A stretch of DNA of 64,000 nt from Deltaproteobacteria bacterium. Its GTDB lineage: Bacteria; Desulfobacterota; Desulfuromonadia; Geobacterales; Pseudopelobacteraceae. The position numbers and the translations under genes are program-made. The DNA lies in NCBI GenBank assembly GCA_021781535.1, contig JAJXWO010000003.1:62001-126000 (forward strand), in the 5' to 3' direction. The notes under the pieces were generated by a model that had not been told where the DNA came from, searched no databases, and worked only from the letters and a program-made list of their open reading frames with translations. Shown here piece after piece: positions 28,691 through 39,867 of this stretch (positions are counted from its first letter, which is position 1; each line of letters opens with the position of its first letter).

Positions 28691-30283
28691 GTGGGCCGCA
28701 TAAATTTCAACAGCCTTACAACCCGCCTGATTCTCTTGGGTATGGTTTTTATCACCCTGGGAGGAATTGCACGGGCTTTCTTTCTCGGCAACTACTTGCG
28801 CAAAGGTGTAACCGAAGCAGCCTCTGCTCAGCTGCTCTCTATGGCTGACTATGTTGCAAAAAATATCGATCGCAACATCGTGGAGCGCCGTGAAATGCTG
28901 GAACGTGTTGCGGCAAGGATGCCATTGACGCTGCTGCATAACCGGAAAGAGTTGCAGAAATGGCTGGGTGAACGTAATGACATCAATCCGTTGTTTTCAC
29001 AAGGCATTGCAGTACTCGGTTTATCAGGAGTTATGCTGGCTAACTACCCCGTAATAACCAATCAGGACCATAAATCTTTTGCGGATCGAGATTATTTTCA
29101 ACAGGCTTTAAAAGGTGAGTTCGCTATTGGCCGTCCCGTCATCGGCCGTATTTCTAAAGTTCCGGTGCTGCCGATGGCGATGCCGATTTGTGATCGCGCC
29201 GGAAAAGTGTGTGCTGTTCTTATTGGAGTATCCGCACTTAATTCCTCGAATTTTCTCGATCCATTGTATTCCACTCGTGTCGGCGTCACGGGCGGTCTGG
29301 TGCTCGTATCGCCACGTGATAAATTGTTCCTCGGTGCTTCGGATGCTGACATTGCTCTCAAGCCGACTTCAGAAAAAGACACCTATCTGCAACAGGGTCA
29401 GGTCACGAAAGAGTTTCATGGAGTGGGGCTCAATACCAGACGTGGAATCGAGGAATTGACCGCCATTGCTTTGGTGCCGAGTAGCGGGTGGCTTGTTGTC
29501 TCGCGGCTGCCGACCAGCGAAGCGTGTTTGCCGCTTACCCGCTTGCGCCCTTTTATACTGAATAATACGGTAATCATCGTACCGATTTTCTTGATCATCA
29601 TGTTGTTTATGTTACGCCGTATGATGCGCCCGCTTAAGAGCGCCGCATACCATGCCGACCGAATGACTCATGGTGAAATTCCTTTTGAACCATTGCCGGT
29701 GGAGCATAACGATGAAGTTGGCCACCTGACGGCGGCATTCAATCGCGTTTTGTCGAAATTGATTGAAAGTCGTGCTGAACTTGAACATCTTTCCCTTCAC
29801 GACACCTTGACCGGTCTGCCCAATCGCCAATTGCTGGCTGATCGCATGACATTGGCTCTGGCGCGTCTCCAGCGCAACAAAGGTCAAATTGCAGTATTGT
29901 TTCTGGATTTGGATGGTTTCAAGAAGATTAACGACAGCCTCGGGCATGAGGCGGGTGACACGGCGTTACGCACAGTGGCCGACCGCTTGCGTATATCGAT
30001 GCGGAGCGAAGATACCTTGGCGCGGGTGGGTGGGGACGAGTTCGTCATCCTGATTGCCGACCTGTGTGATAACGCCAAAATGGTGGCGGAGTTGGTGGCA
30101 CACAAGTGTCTGAAAGTTTTTCAGAACTCTTTTATTATCAATGACACCCCATGCCAACTGGGAGCCTCCATCGGCATCGCCGTCGGCAACAGTGCATCAT
30201 CTGCTGATTCGTTGTTGATGTCTGCGGATAAGGCCATGTACCGGGCCAAAGAAGCGGGAGATGGCAAATACTTCTGGGCGTAA
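28691..30283 (+). CDS. Membrane-bound diguanylate cyclase (Cache-HAMP-GGDEF)
   Basis: Makes a cyclic dinucleotide signal from GTP. Layout: transmembrane helix (about residues 10-30), periplasmic Cache-like sensor (about 45-290, with DRDYFQQALKGEFAIGRPVIG), second helix (about 295-317), HAMP, then GGDEF domain. The active site is intact (GGDEF at 447-451), and the feedback I-site RSED lies exactly five residues before it. I prefer the GTG at 28691, which has AGGAG nine bases upstream, over the ATG at 28655, which has a poor site. In Geobacter some such GGDEF proteins (Hypr type) make cGAMP, usually linked to a Ser instead of Asp at the nucleotide-selecting position; that cannot be judged safely here. 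Confidence 0.93.
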   Translation: MGRINFNSLTTRLILLGMVFITLGGIARAFFLGNYLRKGVTEAASAQLLSMADYVAKNIDRNIVERREMLERVAARMPLTLLHNRKELQKWLGERNDINPLFSQGIAVLGLSGVMLANYPVITNQDHKSFADRDYFQQALKGEFAIGRPVIGRISKVPVLPMAMPICDRAGKVCAVLIGVSALNSSNFLDPLYSTRVGVTGGLVLVSPRDKLFLGASDADIALKPTSEKDTYLQQGQVTKEFHGVGLNTRRGIEELTAIALVPSSGWLVVSRLPTSEACLPLTRLRPFILNNTVIIVPIFLIIMLFMLRRMMRPLKSAAYHADRMTHGEIPFEPLPVEHNDEVGHLTAAFNRVLSKLIESRAELEHLSLHDTLTGLPNRQLLADRMTLALARLQRNKGQIAVLFLDLDGFKKINDSLGHEAGDTALRTVADRLRISMRSEDTLARVGGDEFVILIADLCDNAKMVAELVAHKCLKVFQNSFIINDTPCQLGASIGIAVGNSASSADSLLMSADKAMYRAKEAGDGKYFWA

Positions 30284-30472
30284 CTTTTTTTAATCTGGCA
30301 CGTAAACCACTGGAAGACATCGGGGCGTAGCTCGTAGATTGAACCTTTGCCTTCGATCAGGAAATCGCAACAGTTTTCAGTCAATTCCGCTTTACCTGAG
30401 ATAGCTGCCAATACCTCCTCTCTTAAGCAAATCAATACCCGATTTAATCTGGGTAAAGCGCGTTTTTTTGAA

Positions 30473-32203
30473 TCAGTAGGCCCAGTAGGGGCCATTGCCC
30501 AGAGAGGAATTCCTGTTTTCGATGCCGACAAAGACACCCCGGCCGAAAAAGAAGGGAAGTCCCCAATTGAACCCTCCACCTCCACTACTCCCGCCAACTT
30601 CGCTGAAAACCCTGCTGCCGCTACTGACGAGGCTGTTGAAATTGCCTATCTGGAAGGGAACTGTCCCGCTCGGTGAACCGAAAGCCCCGGTGGTCGTGGC
30701 AGACAGAGCTGTGGTTGTCGCAGGGCAGTAAAACCCGATACCGGGAGACGGACAGTTGGGAAGCAGACTGGCGGGGGCATCAAAAAACAACCCGTTCGAG
30801 CCGCTGTCTATAAAGCTGGAAGTGGTTGATGGTACGCCGCTGAAAGTTGTGGTAGTAGTGAATTCGCCAAACGAGCTGGCGGGGTACGTCGTCACGGCGG
30901 TTGGCGTATTGTTGGACCGGGTACCGATCCCCAGAACGAGACTGCCGTTGACCGAAGGTACACCTCCCGGGGGAATCGCCGGCAGTTGCACCAGCACCCC
31001 ATTGTTATCCTGAGGCAGGAGCACCACCGGGTTCTGCACCTGAGTGGCGGTCGGCACCGCAGTCCCGGTGCAGGCCAAGCCGGTGCACGCGAAATAGATA
31101 CCGATATTCGCACTGGATGCGCACCGCGCCCCGCAATCCTGCGCAAAGAGGCCAACCCCCAGAATACCATTAAACCCTGCAATTGCGGGGCTGGCATCGG
31201 CATTCACGCACGCACTGGGACGGGTGCCGAAGGTGGCATCAACGACCTGTATCGGCACCTGAATAGCAGGCTCGTTGCCCAGAATGACTGCCGCCATCTG
31301 GACCGGCCCCCAATCCGAGGAGCCATCTCCGTATTGGATACACTCGGCCAATGCTCCGGAAGCCACCGTCACTTGGGGCAGAACCAGATTCGTGCTCAAG
31401 GCTTGCTTGAAAATGCGCAGTCCAAAACTCCCCGTATCCAGCAGGATATCGGTAATCACCTGGCAGGTTGAGGTGCCGGGGGTACAGACCGTGACGCTCA
31501 CACAGGGCTTATTGGTGTACGATCCGCTTGAGCAGAGCGAACCATTTACGGTAATGGGCAGCACGTTGGCCTGACTGCCCCCAGCCGTGACAGTCAGAGT
31601 AGTCGCACCGGGGATGCCTCCCGATGTGGCTGTGATTGTGGTGGTACCGGTGCCGACTGAGGTTGCCAAGCCATTGGTGCCTGCGGCATTACTGACAGTG
31701 GCGACGGTTGCAGCCGACGAACTCCAGGTTGCTGACGTGGTCAGATCCCGGGTCGTGCTGTCCGAGAATGTCCCGGTGGCGCTGAACTGCTGGGTCGTCC
31801 CAAGGACGATGTTTGGATTTGCCGGAAGAACAGTGAGCGACACGAGCGTTGCCGGAGTAACCGTGAGGGTAACCGCACCCGAGATACCTCCCGATGTGGC
31901 CGTGATTGTGGTGGTACCGGTGCCGACTGAGGTTGCCAAGCCATTGGTGCCTGCGGCATTGCTGATGGTGGCAACAGATGGAGCCGACGAGTTCCAGGTT
32001 ACCGATGTAGTCAGATTGCTGGTCGTGTTATCCGAGAACGTTCCGGTGGCACTGAACTGCTGGGACATTCCGACAGCTACAACTGAATTTGACGGGGTAA
32101 CGACAATGGAAAGCAATTTTTTTGGCGTTGAATTGCCGCCCCCGCCACACCCGGCCATCAATGTAAGCAGCAGCACCAGTATGAAGAGGTTATTTGATTT
32201 CAC
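30473..32203 (-). CDS. DUF3443 lipoprotein with Ig-like repeats and pepsin-like motifs
   Basis: 576-residue exported protein. A lipobox (LMAGC, Cys19) is followed by two bacterial Ig-like (BIG2) repeats (about residues 30-205) encoded by near-identical DNA. The C-terminal DUF3443 domain contains LLDTGSFGLRIF (Asp256) and FIDSGSNGLFFDA (Asp466). Two D[T/S]GS motifs about 210 residues apart, each followed by hydrophobic residues, are the hallmark of two-lobed pepsin-like aspartic proteases; that this family is a protease is my inference. Several Cys (at least eight) suggest disulfides. The start lies inside the end of the DUF2844 gene (14-base overlap). Confidence 0.85.
   Translation of the reverse strand: MKSNNLFILVLLLTLMAGCGGGGNSTPKKLLSIVVTPSNSVVAVGMSQQFSATGTFSDNTTSNLTTSVTWNSSAPSVATISNAAGTNGLATSVGTGTTTITATSGGISGAVTLTVTPATLVSLTVLPANPNIVLGTTQQFSATGTFSDSTTRDLTTSATWSSSAATVATVSNAAGTNGLATSVGTGTTTITATSGGIPGATTLTVTAGGSQANVLPITVNGSLCSSGSYTNKPCVSVTVCTPGTSTCQVITDILLDTGSFGLRIFKQALSTNLVLPQVTVASGALAECIQYGDGSSDWGPVQMAAVILGNEPAIQVPIQVVDATFGTRPSACVNADASPAIAGFNGILGVGLFAQDCGARCASSANIGIYFACTGLACTGTAVPTATQVQNPVVLLPQDNNGVLVQLPAIPPGGVPSVNGSLVLGIGTRSNNTPTAVTTYPASSFGEFTTTTTFSGVPSTTSSFIDSGSNGLFFDAPASLLPNCPSPGIGFYCPATTTALSATTTGAFGSPSGTVPFQIGNFNSLVSSGSRVFSEVGGSSGGGGFNWGLPFFFGRGVFVGIENRNSSLGNGPYWAY
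31615..31980. repeat. Near-identical direct repeat encoding the two Ig-like domains
   Basis: A block of about 80 bases beginning near 31619 (CTCCCGATGTGGCTGTGATTG) recurs near 31889 with very few changes, including CCGACTGAGGTTGCCAAGCC in both. It shows a recent duplication or gene conversion of one Ig-like domain within the DUF3443 gene. Confidence 0.85.
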
Positions 32204-32654
32204 CGATGTCCACCCCCGATGGGATCAAACTCGGCACATAGGCCCGTCCCTGAAGATTCCGCATGTGCCCCCACTTCTCGACAACAATGGAACTTGTTGA
32301 GAGCTTTTGACGGTTTGTTCCGTATATGCGCACCGCCTTCTTCCGGGCAGCCGAATATTCACCCCAATAGGCACCGAGGAGCTGCGTGAGGTCAGGATTC
32401 ACGTATCCGTTCCAGGCGATGCCGAACACGACCCCGGAGGGAGAAACGAATTCTCGCACGGTCGTGGCGTCAGACACGATCTCCTCGACCGTATATCCTT
32501 TGTGGGAGGTTGTGCTGCGATGCACCGCCTGGAGTGACGTGCGGTCTGCAGCGATCGTATCCGCACGCCCTCCCAGAACGGCATGGGCTCCTTGGCTATA
32601 TCCGAGTGCCACACTGAACATCATAAATCCTGAAATTACCTGTGCTCGTTTCAT
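32190..32654 (-). CDS. DUF2844 exported protein
   Basis: 154 residues with an N-terminal signal peptide (MKRAQVISGFMMFSVALGYS, cleavage near AHA-VLGG). The mature part has family features: LGGRADTIAADRTSLQ after the cleavage site, GYTVEEIVSDATTVREFVSPSGVVFGIAWNGYVNPDL. DUF2844 genes often sit next to DUF3443 genes in proteobacteria, and here the two overlap, so they probably act together, for example as protease and partner or substrate (inference). The start at 32654 has AGGAGG ten bases upstream; the longer frame has no support. Confidence 0.87.
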   Translation of the reverse strand: MKRAQVISGFMMFSVALGYSQGAHAVLGGRADTIAADRTSLQAVHRSTTSHKGYTVEEIVSDATTVREFVSPSGVVFGIAWNGYVNPDLTQLLGAYWGEYSAARKKAVRIYGTNRQKLSTSSIVVEKWGHMRNLQGRAYVPSLIPSGVDIGEIK

Positions 32655-32843
32655 AAAAGACCAGCCTCCTCTGCAGGGCAAAATCCGGGTGTGCAGTCAC
32701 GTACGAAACTGCACTGCATCACTTACTTTTATACTACAACTTATTCCTGCCACAAGTATCTCGCGTGGACAGAGGCTATCCGGGAACCTCCCAAAGAGGC
32801 CGAATCACGCCGACAGCAGACCGGCAAGCGCCGGACGTGCAGC

Positions 32844-33620
32844 TTAGATGCCCGCGTACCATTCATATCCCTGGTCTTCCCAATAGCCTCCTTTTCCGCC
32901 GGCTATTCCGGAAAAATCCTCGACGAGCTCGATGCGCATAACATATTTAGCCATTTTGTACCCCAACTGGCGTTCCAGACGCAGCCGAAGCGGCGCACCG
33001 TTAGCGATGGGCAGCGGCTCGTCGTTAAGCTCATAGGCAAGGATTGTCTGGGGGTGAAATGCGTCTTCCATATCAATACTTTCGTAATAAGGTGAACTTC
33101 CATCATCTTCCATGGGATCAGCGCAGTGGAACACGACATAGCGAACAGTCGGTTTTGGCCGCACCTCTTCAAGCAATGCACTCAAACGAGCGCCTTTCCA
33201 CTTTCCTATTGCACTCCACCCTTCAACACAATCGTGCCGGGTTGTCTGGGTTCGATGTGGAAGAGCCCGGATATCAGCAAGCGAAAAACTTATGGGACGT
33301 TCAACCAGTCCTCCAACATTTAGCCGGTAGTAGGCAAACCCGTTGTCCGCCAGTGAAATGTATTCGGGGTTGTTCGGCATTGAGGTCCCGTTGCTTCTGA
33401 ATGCGGGAGACCGGTCAGCTTCCGTGAATTCCTGCGCCATCGCCTTCCGCGAAAGAAACAGTCTTTGTGTTCTATAGCTTGCACTTTCCCCAACTCCCAG
33501 GACCTTGGAAAACCAGGCTGACTCCGACAGTTTCTGGCACCCTGCCAGCGTCAACGCACAGACACCGGCACACGCGCGCGCCAGCAGGCTTCTCCGGGTC
33601 AACCCGCTGTTTTTACCCAT
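32844..33620 (-). CDS. Tat-exported molybdopterin oxidoreductase, sulfite-oxidase fold
   Basis: 258 residues with a twin-arginine signal (TRRSLLARACAG). The sulfite oxidase/MsrP-type fold is indicated by RLNVGGLVERPISFSLADIRALP, the Mo-ligand Cys in TTRHDCVEGWSAIGKWKG, and APLRLRLERQLGYKMAKYVMRIEL. It differs from MsrP in being followed by a diheme-type cytochrome b, encoded by the upstream gene with eight bases of overlap, instead of the MsrQ heme protein. Candidate substrates are methionine sulfoxides or other S/N-oxides; none can be chosen. Confidence 0.88.
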   Translation of the reverse strand: MGKNSGLTRRSLLARACAGVCALTLAGCQKLSESAWFSKVLGVGESASYRTQRLFLSRKAMAQEFTEADRSPAFRSNGTSMPNNPEYISLADNGFAYYRLNVGGLVERPISFSLADIRALPHRTQTTRHDCVEGWSAIGKWKGARLSALLEEVRPKPTVRYVVFHCADPMEDDGSSPYYESIDMEDAFHPQTILAYELNDEPLPIANGAPLRLRLERQLGYKMAKYVMRIELVEDFSGIAGGKGGYWEDQGYEWYAGI

Positions 33621-34455
33621 GTTCAGCCTCCGATTCGATCCGATAGTTTCCGGTGATCATCGAGCGAAGGTTATTCCAGAAACCGGTGACAACAACCTGG
33701 AACAGGTGAACGGCAGTAAAGGCAACCAAGACCCACGCAACGACAAAATGAATTGTGCGCATGGATTGCCGGCCACCGAACACGTCAACCCAACCGGGGA
33801 ACAGTGCATCAATCCCTGGAGACATGCCAAGGCCGTTCAGGATAGCTAAAGGGATCAGTATAAAAACAACCCCGATATAGGCCAGTTTTTGCAGTATGTT
33901 GTAACTCTGTGCCGCTGCGCCGGTCGGATGTTTGAGCAGAAGGTGATCTCTGAACGTCTTGCCTATTGAATGCCAATCATTCGTTGTCGGCAGGAGGTCC
34001 CTCCGCAGATGCCTGCTGAAAATCGAGTAGCCCACCAGACAGAAGCTGTTGATCACAAGTAGCCACGCAAAAAACAGGTGCCAGCGACGCGCCATCGACA
34101 ACCACCTGTTCCCCGGAATAGTGAGCCAGGACGGGAACCCGCGCTCTTCCAGGTCCCCGTCCCGGCCGTTTGAAGCGCCAAGGATTCCGGTGGTCGTGAA
34201 TTCACGCCCGAAAATTTTTGTGACGCCGGCAGTTTCACCGTTATCATCTTCCGTACTTTTAATTTCCAACAGAGGAGGAGTACCGGTGTATGAGGACTTT
34301 CCCCAGAAGAGTTCGGGGTTGGCATTGAAAATATTAAGGCCGCTCATCAGAAGTATGGGAAGGAGGAGAACCATGAGCCAGTGCATGATACGTACGGGTA
34401 ATGAGTGCCGATAATAGAGGCGCTCCTTGGAATCGGAGCTCGTCGAACCAGTCAT
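33613..34455 (-). CDS. Cytochrome b561-type membrane subunit
   Basis: 280 residues with about four or five transmembrane helices and a 90-residue loop after the first. Heme-binding His candidates are in SLPVRIMHWLMV, ARRWHLFFAWLL and MRTIHFVVAWVLVAFTAVHLFQV, matching the thiosulfate-reductase/Ni-Fe-hydrogenase b-type family. It should carry quinol electrons to the molybdoenzyme encoded immediately downstream, an arrangement that forms one respiratory module. First gene of the pair. Confidence 0.9.
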   Translation of the reverse strand: MTGSTSSDSKERLYYRHSLPVRIMHWLMVLLLPILLMSGLNIFNANPELFWGKSSYTGTPPLLEIKSTEDDNGETAGVTKIFGREFTTTGILGASNGRDGDLEERGFPSWLTIPGNRWLSMARRWHLFFAWLLVINSFCLVGYSIFSRHLRRDLLPTTNDWHSIGKTFRDHLLLKHPTGAAAQSYNILQKLAYIGVVFILIPLAILNGLGMSPGIDALFPGWVDVFGGRQSMRTIHFVVAWVLVAFTAVHLFQVVVTGFWNNLRSMITGNYRIESEAEHG

Positions 34456-34717
34456 AAGGACTCCTCGGGAAGCCTTATTTGATGCACAGTGAAGAAGCGT
34501 AACGAAACGACCTTACCTGCTAAAGATATCACAAATCATTCATATCGCAACTTCACACTTCATCATACAGCCTGCCACCGCCCAGAGTCTTTGCTTGACT
34601 ATAAGTCACATTCCACTTCAATCCGTATTGTACTATTTTCACAAAGCACGTATTGTCCTTATAGTCACAGACAGGCAACAACCGGGACAGATATTCTTAT
34701 GGGTGGGGAGGATTGTC

Positions 34718-35050
34718 ATGAAAGTTTTTGTTGTTTTTTTCACTGCAAGTATCATGTTTTGTGCGTCACAGGCATTTGCCGACAACTTCCGCTGCCCCAA
34801 CGGCGCTATTGTTTCCACCGGCGACAGCATCTCCACCGTTACGATTAAATGTGACCCGCCTGCAAGTTCATTCAAGCGCGAGGAACCGATGGTGGCTGAC
34901 GTCACCAGAGCTGACGGTAAGCCGGGGACAAAAATCTTCTACATCGAGGTGCAGGAGTGGACGTACACCCAGGGTTCAACCCTGCTGCATACGTTGATAT
35001 TCCGTAACGGCATCCTCTCGGAAGTTCTCACCGGTGGCTTCGTACAATAA
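34718..35050 (+). CDS. DUF2845 periplasmic protein
   Basis: 110 residues. A signal peptide (MKVFVVFFTASIMFCASQAFA) precedes DNFRCPNGAIVSTGDSISTVTIKCDPP, the family signature with two Cys around a GDS turn. The remainder (WTYTQGSTLLHTLIFRNGILSEV) forms short strands, typical of this small beta-rich family that is common in Desulfuromonadota. Start at 34718 is fixed by GGGGAGGA eight bases upstream. Function is unknown; it stands alone between convergent/divergent neighbours. Confidence 0.85.
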   Translation: MKVFVVFFTASIMFCASQAFADNFRCPNGAIVSTGDSISTVTIKCDPPASSFKREEPMVADVTRADGKPGTKIFYIEVQEWTYTQGSTLLHTLIFRNGILSEVLTGGFVQ

Positions 35051-35094
35051 TTTTTTCAACCTTATTTACGGAAAAAATTAACGGGGCGCCGCAT

Positions 35095-36012
35095 CTATGG
35101 CGGACATTGGGCGCACATCGACTTGAAGAGGTTGGTGCTGAGATAGCGATCGCCGCGGTCAGGAATGATGACAACTATCACTCCTGATTCCAGCTCTGAC
35201 GCCAGCCTGAGGGCGCCGGCCACTGCTGCTCCACCGGACATCCCGCAAAATATCCCCTGACGCGAGGCAAGGAGCCGGGCAGTTTCAAAGGCATCATCAT
35301 CCTCTACCACCAGCTTGCGATGGTAGGCGCTCGGGTCATAGATAGGCGGAATTATCGCTTCCTGCATGTTTTTAAGGCCCTGTATTTTATGCCCCAACAC
35401 CGGTTCGACAGCGACAATCCGTACCTCCGGCTTGACCTCCCGGAAATATTTTGCCACCCCCATGACCGTTCCGCTGGTGCCAACGCCGGCCACGAAATGC
35501 GTGATGTTCCCGCCGGTCTGTCGCATGATCTCGGGGGCGGTCGTTTCGTAGTGGGCCAATACATTGTTCGGGTTGGCATACTGGTTGGGCATGTAATACG
35601 TCCCTGGTTCACTGTCGTAAATCTTGTGGGCCAGGCGAATAGCCCCGTCGGTTGCCTCGCAGCCGGGGGAGAGCACGATCTCGGCGCCGTATGCCTCCAG
35701 AACGCTGCGCCGTTCCACACTGACACAGGCGGGCATAGCCAGCTTTATTCGATACCCTCTGGCGGCTGCAATCATGGCCAGGGCGATGCCGGTATTCCCC
35801 GAAGTCGGCTCCAGGATAACCTTGTCCTGAGTCAACTCGCCACTTGCCTCGGCAGCCAGGATCATCTGACGGGCGGGGCGGTCCTTGATCGAGCCGCCCG
35901 GGTTGTTCCCTTCAAGTTTCGCCATGATTCGAACACCGGGGTTTGTGCAGAGGGTACCGATTTCAACCATTGGAGTCGAGCCGATTGACTCGATAAGACT
36001 TTGACCGTTCAT
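35095..36012 (-). CDS. cysM: Cysteine synthase family protein
   Basis: PLP-dependent beta-replacement enzyme (305 aa) forming cysteine from an activated serine. The PLP Lys is in NNPGGSIKDRPARQM, the phosphate-binding loop is PTSGNTGIALAMIAA, and GVGTSGTVMGVAKYF and FCGMSGGAAVAGALRL are standard motifs. The C-terminus ends MCAQCPP, a short Cys-rich tail also seen in related Geobacter-type enzymes. CysK versus CysM type cannot be proved; the MNGQSLIESIGSTPM start and lack of an OAS-specific loop favour CysM. Confidence 0.9.
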   Translation of the reverse strand: MNGQSLIESIGSTPMVEIGTLCTNPGVRIMAKLEGNNPGGSIKDRPARQMILAAEASGELTQDKVILEPTSGNTGIALAMIAAARGYRIKLAMPACVSVERRSVLEAYGAEIVLSPGCEATDGAIRLAHKIYDSEPGTYYMPNQYANPNNVLAHYETTAPEIMRQTGGNITHFVAGVGTSGTVMGVAKYFREVKPEVRIVAVEPVLGHKIQGLKNMQEAIIPPIYDPSAYHRKLVVEDDDAFETARLLASRQGIFCGMSGGAAVAGALRLASELESGVIVVIIPDRGDRYLSTNLFKSMCAQCPP

Positions 36013-36247
36013 GTATGCCTCAATTATTTGAAGTTGGAATACCCATTATATAATCCTCGCGTCCCGGAAACGTCAAGGTTTTGGAGGTAACGATACAGCC
36101 GTTCGCACTTTACCGGGTTTCATGCGGTAGTATCCCGGTATTTTCAGCTCCGGATTGAATAGTTTTCGTTTATTTATCGAGGGAGAACAGGCAATATGTT
36201 GGTATCTATAAGCGAAAATAATCACATCGCATCCAGGAGTTTTACCG

Positions 36248-37021
36248 GTGGCAATCGTTGTTGGCGACATACATGGCAATCTTGAAAAGGCGAAGCGGTT
36301 TCTGCTCTATCGCCCCGAACAACCTCATGTTGCCTTGGGAGACTATGTAGACTCTTTTACAGAATCGTTTGAGTCGCAATTAATGGTAATTAAGCTGCTG
36401 TCAGACAGCAATGCAACGCTGCTCTGGGGCAATCACGATCTCTACTATCCGAGCAATGCCCCCTGGAAGAGCAGCGGTTACCAGCAAAACCATGCGGAAC
36501 AGCTCAGAGAGATCTTTGATGACCTCTTGCAGCGTCGTCGCTTGGTTGCAGCCCACTGGGTAGATGGCTGGCTCTGCACCCATGCCGGATTTGCCGAAGG
36601 TGGTAACGGCCTGACACCTTATGGGTGCTGCCGTAAAAATTCACGGCATTTGGCCGATTGCATCAACGAACACTTTTTTGCAAGCCTTGCCCATAACCAG
36701 GCAAGCCCCCTATTCAATATTCCCGTTGCTCGCGGAGGAGATGCCCCTTACGGTGGCATCTTCTGGCTTGACCCGTTTCGTGAAAAGGTACGCCTCGATG
36801 CCACGTATCGCCAGATATTCGGCCACACCGAGCAGAAAGCCCCGGTATTGACCGATCGCTGGCTCTGTCTCGATACAACCAATGCCTACGATATCTGGAT
36901 ATTTGATACCGAAACGGAAACTCTCCAGAACCTGCGGACACCTCAGGAGCTTCAAAGCAGCAATGGCCAGAGTTTCAGTGCAAAAATGTCCCGCCTGCTG
37001 AACTTCAGCAGTGGTTTTTGA
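36248..37021 (+). CDS. Metallophosphoesterase (calcineurin-like)
   Basis: 257-residue dimetal phosphoesterase. Motifs in order: VVGDIHGNLEKA (first metal ligands), VALGDYVDSF, LLWGNHDLYYP (catalytic His) and CTHAGFAEGG, then FGHTEQKAPVL near the C-terminus. This set matches the Ser/Thr phosphatase-like (PrpE/ApaH-like) branch. The start is a GTG at 36248 preceded by AGGAG. A Cys pair (YGCCRKN) sits in the variable region. A hairpin terminator separates it from the convergent cytochrome gene. Confidence 0.9.
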   Translation: MAIVVGDIHGNLEKAKRFLLYRPEQPHVALGDYVDSFTESFESQLMVIKLLSDSNATLLWGNHDLYYPSNAPWKSSGYQQNHAEQLREIFDDLLQRRRLVAAHWVDGWLCTHAGFAEGGNGLTPYGCCRKNSRHLADCINEHFFASLAHNQASPLFNIPVARGGDAPYGGIFWLDPFREKVRLDATYRQIFGHTEQKAPVLTDRWLCLDTTNAYDIWIFDTETETLQNLRTPQELQSSNGQSFSAKMSRLLNFSSGF

Positions 37022-37140
37022 GACATCGCCTCGATGGCACCCTCCCTGTAGCGCCAGAATAAACGGAAAATGAGCTTTATTTCTACCCCTTCGTGCGGAA
37101 GTATCGGGAAAGAAGACAGCCTCAACCATGCCGCGCAACA

Positions 37141-37173
37141 AAAGGGCGACTCACTTTCACAGTGGTCGCCCTT
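37141..37173. terminator. Bidirectional terminator between convergent genes
   Basis: Stem AAAGGGCGAC / GTCGCCCTTT with a 13-base loop and flanking A/T on both sides, between the phosphoesterase and cytochrome gene ends. Confidence 0.8.
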
Positions 37174-37203
37174 TGTCCATCAATCAATCAAGGTTGAACT
37201 TTG

Positions 37204-39333
<2,130 letters not shown>

Positions 39334-39391
39334 ATCGTCTCCTTTTGCTTGTCCCCGTTACAGTTACATCTAACAGGGAGAGGTGAAGGTT

Positions 39392-39475
39392 GGCGATAGT
39401 TCGGCGACCCGGCTGTCTTCGAGAGACCCATGGGCTTTCCGTCCCTCCTTCGCAGGAGGTTTAGTATTGTCGCAT
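39392..39475 (-). promoter_or_regulatory. GEMM-I riboswitch upstream of the PgcA-like gene
   Basis: On the minus strand: CTAAACC, P2 CCTCCT/AGGAGG with a GCGA loop, GGGACGGAAAGCCC, P3, AGACAGCCGGGTCGCCG and ACTATCG. Base 20 equivalent is A (cGAMP-type). No terminator follows; a CCTCTCC segment about 15 bases later could pair with the AAGGAGA ribosome site of the gene, hinting at translational control. Confidence 0.92.
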
Positions 39476-39483
39476 ATCACAGG

Positions 39484-39791
39484 CAGTTTCTTCCGTCTGT
39501 TACATCCGTCAGTTATACACGCATTTCCCCCTTTCCCGATTGGTCTCTTAAAATACAAAACAACGCTTCTTCACTTGCGTACCCGGTATCCCGGCCGCCC
39601 CTTGCAACCTTCCAGCCCGGCTGTTACAGAGGGAACCACGTACCACGTCCCGGCGCGAACACTCTTAGGCACATCTATTCAACACCATGCGTGTCAAGAA
39701 TATATTTTTCGATGCAAAAACGCAACAGTTTTATCAGCAAATCAATTTCACATTTTTCAAGTTATCCAGACATTACATCTGGTTTATGCAA
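39484..39791. other. Intergenic stretch, nothing recognisable
   Basis: About 300 bases upstream of the PgcA riboswitch. Open frames here lack ribosome sites or family features. It presumably holds the promoter for the riboswitch transcript. Confidence 0.4.
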
Positions 39792-39822
39792 AAAGGCCGG
39801 CTCTTCAGGAAGCCGGCCTTTC
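39792..39822 (-). terminator. Rho-independent terminator
   Basis: Perfect stem AAAGGCCGGC / GCCGGCCTTT followed on the minus strand by TTTTTG; ends the small membrane protein unit. Confidence 0.85.
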
Positions 39823-39867
39823 ATGCTGCAGATGATTTGATACATACCGTATTTCAAAAAAACATCA

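Noticed and set aside
30290-30440. Minus-strand reading ending IYELRPDVFQWF, similar to HigB/RelE toxins
   Set aside because: Similarity limited to a few residues, no start or partner antitoxin; too weak to call a toxin gene.
36013-36247. Small ORF upstream of the phosphoesterase
   Set aside because: No good start or composition; the region looks like leader DNA.
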